DNA of 64,000 bases from Streptomyces caelestis. Lineage in GTDB: Bacteria > Actinomycetota > Actinomycetes > Streptomycetales > Streptomycetaceae. Every line of letters begins with the position of its first letter. Position 1 is the first letter of the stretch. Of this stretch, positions 57,479 to 64,000 are shown one piece after another. A program made the position numbers and the translations under genes. A model generated the notes under the pieces. That model saw only the letters and a list, made by a program, of their open reading frames with translations. It searched no databases and was not told the origin of the DNA. The stretch is from positions 6,386,001 through 6,450,000 of the forward strand of contig NZ_JACHNE010000001.1 of NCBI RefSeq assembly GCF_014205255.1, written 5' to 3'.

Positions 57479-60355
57479 ATGACAGAGACGGCGAGTGGTC
57501 CGGCACGGAGTTCCCGCGCCAAGAGCACCAAGGCGAGCAAGGGCCTGCGTATCGAGCGCATCCACACCACCCCTGGGGTCCACCCGTACGACGAGGTGGC
57601 CTGGGAGCGCCGTGACGTCGTCATGACCAACTGGCGCGACGGCTCGGTCAACTTCGAGCAGCGCGGCGTCGAGTTCCCCGACTTCTGGTCGGTGAACGCG
57701 GTCAACATCGTCACCAGCAAGTACTTCCGCGGTGCCGTCGGCACCCCGCAGCGCGAGACCAGCCTCAAGCAGCTGATCGACCGCATCGTGAAGACGTACC
57801 GGAAGGCCGGAGAGGACCACAAGTACTTCTCCTCGCCCGCCGACGCCGAGATCTTCGAGCACGAGCTCGCGTACGCCCTCCTGCACCAGATCTTCAGCTT
57901 CAACAGCCCTGTCTGGTTCAACGTCGGTACCAAGCAGCCCCAGCAGGTCTCCGCCTGCTTCATCCTGTCCGTCGACGACTCCATGGAGTCGATCCTCGAC
58001 TGGTACAAGGAAGAGGGCATGATCTTCAAGGGCGGCTCCGGTGCCGGCCTGAACCTCTCCCGGATCCGTTCCTCCAAGGAACTGCTGTCCTCCGGCGGCA
58101 ACGCCTCCGGCCCGGTCTCCTTCATGCGCGGTGCCGACGCCTCCGCAGGAACGATCAAGTCCGGTGGCGCCACCCGCCGCGCCGCCAAGATGGTCGTCCT
58201 CGACGTCGACCACCCGGACATCGAGGACTTCATCGAGACCAAGGTCAAGGAAGAGGAGAAGATCCGCGTCCTGCGCGACGCGGGCTTCGACATGGACCTG
58301 GGCGGCGACGACATCGCGTCCGTCCAGTACCAGAACGCCAACAACTCGGTCCGCGTGAACGACGAGTTCATGACGGCCGTCGAGCAGGGCGGCAAGTTCG
58401 GCCTGCGGGGCCGGATGACCGGCGAGGTCATCGAGGAGGTCGACGCCAAGTCGCTCTTCCGCAAGATCGCCGAGGCCGCCTGGGCCTGCGCCGACCCCGG
58501 CATCCAGTACGACGACACCATCAACAACTGGCACACCTGCCCCGAGTCCGGCCGGATCACCGCGTCGAACCCGTGCAGCGAGTACATGCACCTGGACAAC
58601 ACGTCCTGCAACCTGGCCTCGCTGAACCTGATGAAGTTCCTGAAGGACGACGGCAAGGGCAACCAGTCCTTCCAGGCCGAGCGCTTCCAGAAGGTCGTCG
58701 AGCTGGTCATCACGGCGATGGACATCTCGATCTGCTTCGCCGACTTCCCGACCCAGAAGATCGGCGAGAACACGCGCGCGTTCCGCCAGCTCGGCATCGG
58801 CTACGCCAACCTCGGCGCCCTGCTGATGGCCACCGGCCACGCCTACGACTCCGACGGCGGCCGCTCCCTCGCCGGCTCCATCACCTCCCTGATGACCGGC
58901 ACGGCGTACCGCCGCTCCGCCGAACTCGCCGCGGTCGTCGGCCCGTACGACGGTTACGCCCGCAACGCCGAAGCCCACAAGCGCGTCATGAAGCAGCACT
59001 CCGACGCCAACGACAAGGCCGTCCGCATGGACGACCTGGACACCCCGGTGTGGGCCGCCGCCAGCGAGGCCTGGGGCGAGGTGCTGCGCCTCGGTGAGAA
59101 GAACGGTTTTCGTAACTCCCAGGCCTCCGTGCTGGCCCCGACCGGAACCATCGGTCTCGCGATGTCCTGCGACACCACCGGTGTCGAGCCCGACCTCGCG
59201 CTGGTCAAGTTCAAGAAGCTGGTCGGCGGCGGCTCGATGCAGATCGTCAACGGCACCGTCCCGCAGGCCCTGCGCCGCCTCGGCTACATGGAGGAGCAGA
59301 TCGAGGCGGTCGTCGCCCACATCGCCGAGAACGGCAACGTGATCGACGCACCCGGCCTCAAGCCCGAGCACTACGAGGTGTTCGACTGCGCCATGGGCGA
59401 GCGGGCCATCTCTCCGATGGGCCACGTCCGCATGATGGCCGCGATCCAGCCGTGGATCTCCGGCGCCATCTCCAAGACGGTCAACATGCCGGAGACGGCG
59501 ACCGTCGAGGAGGTCGAGGAGATCTACTTCGAGGCCTGGAAGCTGGGCGTCAAGGCGCTCGCGATCTACCGCGACAACTGCAAGGTCGGCCAGCCGCTCT
59601 CCACCAAGAAGTGGGAGGAGAAGACCGAGGAGCCCGCCGCCGTCGAGGCCAAGGTCGAGAAGGTCGTCGAGTACCGCCCGGTCCGCAAGCGCCTGCCGAA
59701 GGGACGTCCCGGCATCACCACGTCCTTCACCGTCGGCGGCGCCGAGGGCTACATGACCGCCAACTCCTACCCGGACGACGGTCTCGGCGAGGTCTTCCTG
59801 AAGATGTCCAAGCAGGGCTCGACCCTCGCGGGCATGATGGACGCCTTCTCCATCGCGGTCTCCGTCGGCCTCCAGTACGGCGTCCCGCTGGAGACGTACG
59901 TCTCGAAGTTCACCAACATGCGCTTCGAGCCGGCCGGTATGACGGACGACCCGGACGTGCGGATGGCGCAGTCGATCGTCGACTACATCTTCCGCCGCCT
60001 GGCGCTGGACTTCCTGCCGTTCGAGACGCGCTCCGCGCTCGGCATCCACTCCGCCGAGGAGCGTCAGCGTCACCTGGAGACCGGTTCGTACGAGCCGAAC
60101 GAGGACGAGGTCGACGTCGAGGGCCTGGCCCAGTCGGCGCCGCGCGCCCAGGAGCTGAAGGCCGTCTCCGCGCCGAAGACCGAAGAGGCGGCCACGCCCG
60201 CCCCGCAGCAGGCCCACACCAGCGCCGAACTGGTGGAGATGCAGCTGGGCATCCAGGCCGATGCCCCGCTGTGCTTCTCCTGCGGTACGAAGATGCAGCG
60301 CGCCGGTTCCTGCTACATCTGCGAGGGCTGCGGCTCGACCAGCGGTTGCAGCTGA
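57479..60355 (+). CDS. nrdJ: Adenosylcobalamin-dependent (class II) ribonucleotide reductase NrdJ
   Basis: Reduces ribonucleotides to deoxyribonucleotides with a B12 radical, independent of oxygen; 958 residues. The ATG at 57479 has a GGAGGCGGC site. Motifs: FNSPVWFNVG, GGSGAGLNLSRIRSSKELLS, the catalytic NPCSEYMHLDNTSCNLASLN, and VLAPTGTIGLAMSCDTTGVE. A C-terminal region after about residue 720 (VEYRPVRKRLPKGRPGITTS) and a zinc ribbon CFSCGTKMQRAGSCYICEGC near the end hold the exchange cysteines. It is controlled with nrdR through the NrdR boxes. I see no B12 riboswitch in front; Streptomyces has class I enzymes elsewhere. Confidence 0.97.
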   Translation: MTETASGPARSSRAKSTKASKGLRIERIHTTPGVHPYDEVAWERRDVVMTNWRDGSVNFEQRGVEFPDFWSVNAVNIVTSKYFRGAVGTPQRETSLKQLIDRIVKTYRKAGEDHKYFSSPADAEIFEHELAYALLHQIFSFNSPVWFNVGTKQPQQVSACFILSVDDSMESILDWYKEEGMIFKGGSGAGLNLSRIRSSKELLSSGGNASGPVSFMRGADASAGTIKSGGATRRAAKMVVLDVDHPDIEDFIETKVKEEEKIRVLRDAGFDMDLGGDDIASVQYQNANNSVRVNDEFMTAVEQGGKFGLRGRMTGEVIEEVDAKSLFRKIAEAAWACADPGIQYDDTINNWHTCPESGRITASNPCSEYMHLDNTSCNLASLNLMKFLKDDGKGNQSFQAERFQKVVELVITAMDISICFADFPTQKIGENTRAFRQLGIGYANLGALLMATGHAYDSDGGRSLAGSITSLMTGTAYRRSAELAAVVGPYDGYARNAEAHKRVMKQHSDANDKAVRMDDLDTPVWAAASEAWGEVLRLGEKNGFRNSQASVLAPTGTIGLAMSCDTTGVEPDLALVKFKKLVGGGSMQIVNGTVPQALRRLGYMEEQIEAVVAHIAENGNVIDAPGLKPEHYEVFDCAMGERAISPMGHVRMMAAIQPWISGAISKTVNMPETATVEEVEEIYFEAWKLGVKALAIYRDNCKVGQPLSTKKWEEKTEEPAAVEAKVEKVVEYRPVRKRLPKGRPGITTSFTVGGAEGYMTANSYPDDGLGEVFLKMSKQGSTLAGMMDAFSIAVSVGLQYGVPLETYVSKFTNMRFEPAGMTDDPDVRMAQSIVDYIFRRLALDFLPFETRSALGIHSAEERQRHLETGSYEPNEDEVDVEGLAQSAPRAQELKAVSAPKTEEAATPAPQQAHTSAELVEMQLGIQADAPLCFSCGTKMQRAGSCYICEGCGSTSGCS

Positions 60356-60389
60356 ATGTGAGCGCCTTTCAGGCGTGAAGTGAGTGGCA

Positions 60390-60424
60390 GAGGGGGGAGT
60401 CGGCGAAATGCCGGCTTCCCCCTC
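60390..60424 (+). terminator. Terminator hairpin of nrdR-nrdJ
   Basis: GAGGGGGGAGTCGGC (60390-60404) pairs with GCCGGCTTCCCCCTC (60410-60424) through 15 base pairs, two of them G-U, with a 5-base loop. It follows nrdJ by 35 bases and is followed by GGTTGTCGT. It also ends before the 3' end of the minus-strand pseudogene. Confidence 0.8.
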
Positions 60425-60445
60425 GGTTGTCGTGTTGTCAACGCT

Positions 60446-61076
60446 TCATGTCCCCCGGTGCCCCGAGCAGGCCTCGGCGAACGCCGGTGACGTGCCGTTG
60501 AGCGCCCATGCCAGGTCGACGGCGGGGTCCCCGATGTGCGCGTCGCCGAAGTCGATGACGCCGGTGAGGGCACCGTCCTGGGCCAGCAGGTGCCCGGGTC
60601 CGAGATCCCCGTGGACGAGGGCCTCGGCGGGCAGCGTGCCGACCGCCTTCAGCAGGTCGGAGGCGGGGCGCGACGGTTAGGCGGCAGGAGGGGCAGCACG
60701 CGAGTCCGGAAATCGTCCGCCAGGGCGGCGCGTTCCCGGAGCACTTCCCGCGCGGGCGGCACGCCGCGTCGCACGGCCTCTTCGGTGTCCGCCCTGTGCA
60801 GTGCCCGCAGGAACAGGCCCAAGGCGCGCCCCTGGGAGGCGTCCGGCTCTGCCAGGGGTTCGCCCGGGGCCAAGGCGTGCCGCACGATGAGCGGATCGTC
60901 CGCCAGGATGTGGGGCACCGGCACAGCGAGCGGCAAGCACGGCGCGAGCCATGGCAGCAGGCGGGTCTCCGTCCGGAGTTGCCGCTCCACGTCCGGGCGG
61001 CGGGGACGGCGTTCGACCCAGCGGCCGTCGACCAGCCGGGCTCGCAGTCCCAGCCGTCCGGGAACACCGAGTTCAC
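60446..61076 (-). pseudogene. Aminoglycoside phosphotransferase (APH)-like gene, frameshifted
   Basis: A kinase-fold gene broken in two places. From GTG 61076 the reading is VNSVFPDGWDCE, then a shift near 61040 leads to ARLVDGRWVERRPRRPDVER and PVPHILADDPLIVRHALAPG; a second shift near 60678 (a TAA in the proper frame) leads to the C-lobe with ALVHGDLGPGHLLAQDG (Brenner motif) and GVIDFGDAHIGDPAVDLAWA. Restoring one G at each place gives a continuous APH protein of about 210 residues, with N-lobe features shortened. It may be real decay or single-base sequencing errors. The neighbour TerD-family gene ends 31 bases upstream. Confidence 0.7.
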
Positions 61077-61107
61077 CCCTGGCAACGCGAGCTCCCGGCG
61101 GACACGC

Positions 61108-61719
61108 TCACGGCCGGTGTGCGGCACCCATCGTCCTGGCGAAGTCCACGGGATCACCCTCGAAACCACGAAGGCCGGGCCGGAAGTCCCAGGGACCGGA
61201 ACCGTCCCGGACGAACTCCGCGACCGTCGCCGCCGTGGCCCCCAGGACACTCCCGAAGGCGTCCTCGGCCAGGACGGTGTACCCCTCGCGGATGCGCAGT
61301 CCGGGGTTCACCACGCTGACGAAAGTGCGCTCCGCCGGGCGCTGCTGGATGACGACACCGACCACCACGCGCGCGTACCGGCCGTCGAGCCGGTCGAGTT
61401 CCAGCGTCATGACCTCGTCGTAGCCGAAGCCCTGGCCGTCCTTGCTGTCCCGGTTGAGATAGATGGTGCCGTCGGGGGAGCGGCTGTCGAAGTGGACCAC
61501 GTAGGCGGGATCGCCGTGCGGATCGTCCGCCGGATAGGTCGCCGCGACGAGGTCCAGGTCGGTGGACGGCTGCCCCGCCGGACTGGGATCCCACCGCACC
61601 GCGATCTCGACCTTGCGAAGCCCCTTGTTGAGCCCGTCCACCAGCGTCCCCTTCCCCGTACCGACCCGCCCGTCCGCCTCAACTTCCGGGCAGTCACGAC
61701 TGTTTGTCCATCCTGCCAC
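61108..61719 (-). CDS. TerD-family stress protein
   Basis: A 203-residue protein of the TerD family (tellurite/stress response, Ca2+-binding beta-sandwich). Matches: LRKVEIAVRWDPSPAGQPST, DLDLVAATYPADD, YLNRDSKDGQGFGYDEVMTL, DLDRLDGRYARVVVGVVIQ-type strand (here ELDRLDGRYARVVVGVVIQQ), and VNPGLRIREGYTVLAED. The acidic residues that bind calcium in TerD are in the DSKDGQGFGYDE region. The N-terminus (MAGWTNSRDCPEVEADGRVG) is longer than in the core family. No other ter genes are nearby. Confidence 0.85.
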   Translation of the reverse strand: MAGWTNSRDCPEVEADGRVGTGKGTLVDGLNKGLRKVEIAVRWDPSPAGQPSTDLDLVAATYPADDPHGDPAYVVHFDSRSPDGTIYLNRDSKDGQGFGYDEVMTLELDRLDGRYARVVVGVVIQQRPAERTFVSVVNPGLRIREGYTVLAEDAFGSVLGATAATVAEFVRDGSGPWDFRPGLRGFEGDPVDFARTMGAAHRP

Positions 61720-61796
61720 GCGTGCGGGTGCGCGCGCCGGTGAGCGGTCCAGCCGAGAGTGACCGGCGCCACGCTCCCGGGCCTTACCATGGCGCG

Positions 61797-62402
61797 GTGC
61801 TGGTCAAGTGGATTCGTTGCACCGTGGTGGACCGCCGCGGTTTCGAGCGGGGGCAGCGGAAGTGGGCGGGGCTTCTGGGGGAGCCGGGGTTTCGGGGACA
61901 GGGGGGTGGCTGGAGCCGGGGGCGGCCGGACGTGGCGCACATCTTCGCGTTCTGGGAGAGCCGCGCCTTCTACGACTCCTTCATGGCCCGGTCTCACGAC
62001 CGGCTCGCGTCGGCCCAGTCGGGCACGTTCAAGGACGCCCAGGCCAGGCTCTTCGACTACCGCTTCGATGTGAAGACCGGCTTCGAACCACGCTTCACGG
62101 ACGCCGACCTGCTGCGCGTGGCGCTCTGCCGGGTCCACGAGGAGCGGGTCGAGCACTTCGTGCTGATGCAGGAGAAGGTCTGGAACCCGGCGATGGCCGG
62201 CTCGCCCGGCATGGTGCGCGGGCTGTTCGGTGAGGCCCCCGGGAACGAGTTCTTGGTGCTGTCGATGTGGCGGTCGGCCGCCGAGCACGGCAAGTACCGC
62301 ACCGAACGTGTGGAGCGGCTCGGCCTGCGGGCCCAGACGGAGGCGGACGTGGCGGCGCTCACCGGGGACGTCGTGGACATGGAGCCGAGCTGGACGGTCT
62401 GA
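61797..62402 (+). CDS. DUF4937/YdbC-like conserved protein
   Basis: A 201-residue protein of the Streptomyces DUF4937/YdbC-type family: MLVKWIRCTVVDRRGFERGQ, then VAHIFAFWESRAFYDSFMAR, HCRVHEER-like segment (here LCRVHEERVEHFVLMQEKV) and LVLSMWRSAAEHGKYRTERV. The fold is a repeated antibiotic-biosynthesis-monooxygenase-like barrel by family description. The GTG at 61797 follows the -10-like TACCAT by a few bases, so the message may be leaderless. The biological role is unknown to me. Confidence 0.8.
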   Translation: MLVKWIRCTVVDRRGFERGQRKWAGLLGEPGFRGQGGGWSRGRPDVAHIFAFWESRAFYDSFMARSHDRLASAQSGTFKDAQARLFDYRFDVKTGFEPRFTDADLLRVALCRVHEERVEHFVLMQEKVWNPAMAGSPGMVRGLFGEAPGNEFLVLSMWRSAAEHGKYRTERVERLGLRAQTEADVAALTGDVVDMEPSWTV

Positions 62403-62552
62403 CTCCTTGTGGGCTGAACAGGCCCGGACCGATGGCTCCCAGTCGGACAGGTGTGCGACCAGTGTGATCTGTGGTGCAGGATGTGTGTGACCTACATTGT
62501 ATGGGCGCGCTACGAGTGCTCGACGGGCCCTCACCCGATCTAGGGTTTTGGC

Positions 62553-63212
62553 ATGGCACGACCACGGCGCATCGTCCTTGTCCGGCACGGCGAGTCAACG
62601 GGCAATGTTGATGACGCCGTGTACGAGCGTGAACCCGACCATGCCCTCGCGCTGACCGAGCGGGGCCGGCGGCAGGCGGAGGCGACCGGCAAGCAGTTGC
62701 GCGAGCTGTTCGGCGGCGAGCGCGTCAGCGTGTACGTCTCCCCGTACCGCCGCACCCATGAGACGCTGCGCGCCTTCCGCCTCGACCCCGGGCTCATACG
62801 GGTGCGCGAGGAGCCCCGGCTGCGCGAGCAGGACTGGGGAAACTGGCAGGACCGGGACGACGTCCGCCTCCAGAAGGCCTACCGCGACGCGTACGGCCAC
62901 TTCTTCTACCGCTTCGCCCAGGGCGAGTCCGGCGCCGACGTCTACGACCGGGTCGGCGGCTTCCTGGAGAGCCTTTTCCGCAGCTTCGAGGACCCCGACC
63001 ATCCGCCGAACGTCCTGATCGTCACCCATGGTCTGGCCATGCGGCTGTTCTGCATGCGGTGGTTCCACTGGACGGTGGCCGAGTTCGAGTCGCTGTCGAA
63101 CCCGGGGAACGGCGAGGTGCGGATGCTCGTTCTGGGAGACGACGGCAAATACACGCTTGACCGGCCGTTCGACCGCTGGCGAGATCCCGAGCCCTACGGG
63201 ATCACCGGATAG
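62553..63212 (+). CDS. Histidine phosphatase family protein
   Basis: A 219-residue phosphoglycerate mutase-like phosphatase. The catalytic motif is IVLVRHGESTGNVDDAVYER; the second Arg is in YVSPYRRTHETLRAFRLDPG; the acid is in REEPRLREQDWGNWQDRDD; and the last His is in VLIVTHGLAMRLFCMRWFHW. The start is ATG 62553. Its substrate is unknown. It lies 12 bases before the ADP-ribosylglycohydrolase gene and may be co-transcribed. Confidence 0.9.
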   Translation: MARPRRIVLVRHGESTGNVDDAVYEREPDHALALTERGRRQAEATGKQLRELFGGERVSVYVSPYRRTHETLRAFRLDPGLIRVREEPRLREQDWGNWQDRDDVRLQKAYRDAYGHFFYRFAQGESGADVYDRVGGFLESLFRSFEDPDHPPNVLIVTHGLAMRLFCMRWFHWTVAEFESLSNPGNGEVRMLVLGDDGKYTLDRPFDRWRDPEPYGITG

Positions 63213-63224
63213 AGTGGCAGGGCG

Positions 63225-64000
63225 ATGACCGCTGACTCCTCCCCCGACGCGCGCCTGGGCCGCGCCCTGGCCAGCCTGCGCGGACTGTCCGTCGGGGACG
63301 CCCTGGGCTCCCAGTACTTCGTGCCGGTGAACTACCCGCTGCTGAAGCGCCGCGAGGTGCCGTCCGGGCCGTGGCAGTGGACCGACGACACGGAGATGGC
63401 CGGCTCCGTCGTCGCCGTCCTGGTCGCTCACCACCGCATCGACCAGGATGCCCTGGCCCGCTCCTTCGCGGAGCACCACGATGCCGACCGGGGCTACGGT
63501 CCCGCGGTCAACCGCCTGCTGCGGCTCGTCCGGGAGGGCGGTGACTGGCGGGAACTCGCCGCCGCGCTCTTCAACGGACAGGGGTCCTGGGGCAACGGCG
63601 CCGCCATGCGGATCGCCCCGCTGGGTGCCTGGTACGCGGACGACCCGGAGCAGGCGACCCACCAGGCGGAGATCTCGGCCTACACCACCCACCAGCATCG
63701 CGAGGCCGTCGTCGGCACCATGGCCGTGTCCGCGGCCGCCGCGTTCGCCGCCGCCCCCGGCGGGCCGCCCCGTGCCGAGGCCCTCCTCGACGGGGTCATC
63801 GACCTGGTGCCGAAGAGTGCGGTCGGCGCGGGACTGCGCCGGGCCCGGGACATGCTCGACTACGGCGATCCGGCCACGGTCGCGGCGGTGCTGGGGTGCG
63901 GACGGCGGACGACCGCCCACGACACCGTGCCCTTCGCCCTCTGGGCGGCAGCGCGAAGCCTCGGTGACTACCAGCAGGCGTTCTGGACGACCGCCCAGGC
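63225..64000 (+). CDS. ADP-ribosylglycohydrolase family protein, 5' part
   Basis: The first ~258 residues of a family usually about 290-330 long; the frame stays open to the right edge. The start MTADSSPDARLGRALASLRG is followed by the metal-binding motifs SVGDALGSQYF and QWTDDTEMAGSVVAVL (the DTE/DDT acid cluster) and GNGAAMRIAPLGAWYADDPE. DraG/ARH enzymes remove ADP-ribose from proteins or nucleic acids using magnesium. It follows the phosphatase by 12 bases. The C-terminal acid pair is off the end of the window. Confidence 0.9.
   Translation, partial: MTADSSPDARLGRALASLRGLSVGDALGSQYFVPVNYPLLKRREVPSGPWQWTDDTEMAGSVVAVLVAHHRIDQDALARSFAEHHDADRGYGPAVNRLLRLVREGGDWRELAAALFNGQGSWGNGAAMRIAPLGAWYADDPEQATHQAEISAYTTHQHREAVVGTMAVSAAAAFAAAPGGPPRAEALLDGVIDLVPKSAVGAGLRRARDMLDYGDPATVAAVLGCGRRTTAHDTVPFALWAAARSLGDYQQAFWTTAQ

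Noticed and set aside
56723..60217. 1164-residue open frame on the minus strand
   Set aside because: It is opposite nrdR and nrdJ, whose motifs are certain; composition is typical of an antisense shadow.

Overview
The window is chromosomal DNA from a Streptomyces or a very close relative. The evidence is the very high G+C content, the frequent GTG starts, strong G/C bias at third codon positions, and a gene order I recognise from the Streptomyces core: lhr, recA-recX, gluABCD with gluRK, miaB, miaA, dapF, an rsh gene, hflX, a small siderophore-type locus, dinG-type helicase, lexA, nrdR-nrdJ. Most of it is housekeeping DNA. I saw no tRNA or rRNA genes, insertion sequences, integrases or CRISPR arrays.

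Layout. 1-4450: the 5' part of an Lhr-type helicase (cut by the left edge), an AraC-type regulator with azlCD, a repeat-helical protein and a DUF3046 protein. 4534-8054: an AI-2E-type permease, then recA-recX behind a LexA-type operator. 8068-10980: a rhodanese/cysteine dioxygenase pair behind a short Cys-containing leader peptide, and a FAD monooxygenase. 11101-17923: the glutamate uptake operon gluABCD, the divergent two-component pair gluR-gluK, and a lone TAXI-family binding protein whose 3' end overlaps gluK. 18033-22137: a MazG-like protein, a K+/H+ antiporter pair and a NarL-type two-component pair. 22225-32899: a run of minus-strand accessory genes: a polysaccharide deacetylase lipoprotein, a 1243-residue HTH-ATPase-WD40 (STAND) protein, a rhamnogalacturonan lyase and a very large secreted subtilase. 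33159-45227: tRNA modification and core genes (miaB, miaA, dapF, rsh, hflX), an M1 peptidase and small conserved Streptomyces genes. 45289-47919: two tandem trypsin-like lipoprotein proteases, one of them broken. 48204-52896: aminotransferase, IucA/IucC synthetase and IucB-type acyltransferase. 53208-60355: dinG-type helicase, lexA, and nrdR-nrdJ behind paired NrdR boxes. 60446-64000: a broken aminoglycoside phosphotransferase-like gene, a TerD-family protein, a DUF4937 protein, a histidine phosphatase and a truncated ADP-ribosylglycohydrolase.

How the parts work together. recA, recX and lexA make this a DNA-damage-response neighbourhood: both recA and lexA carry LexA-type operators. nrdRJ (deoxynucleotide supply) lies beside lexA and has its own two-box operator. 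The glutamate transporter and its two-component sensor form one regulated unit, with an 18-bp perfect palindrome just upstream of gluR. The cysteine leader peptide probably links cysteine supply to cysteine breakdown.

The least explained parts are the reduced three-gene NIS-siderophore-like locus (no N-hydroxylase, decarboxylase, transporter or visible iron box), the STAND protein with its own inverted repeat, the orphan TAXI protein beside GluK, and the cluster of frameshifts in two otherwise conserved genes. The frameshifts may be real decay or assembly errors. I found nothing that I can firmly call a new system; the siderophore-like locus and the STAND protein are the best candidates.
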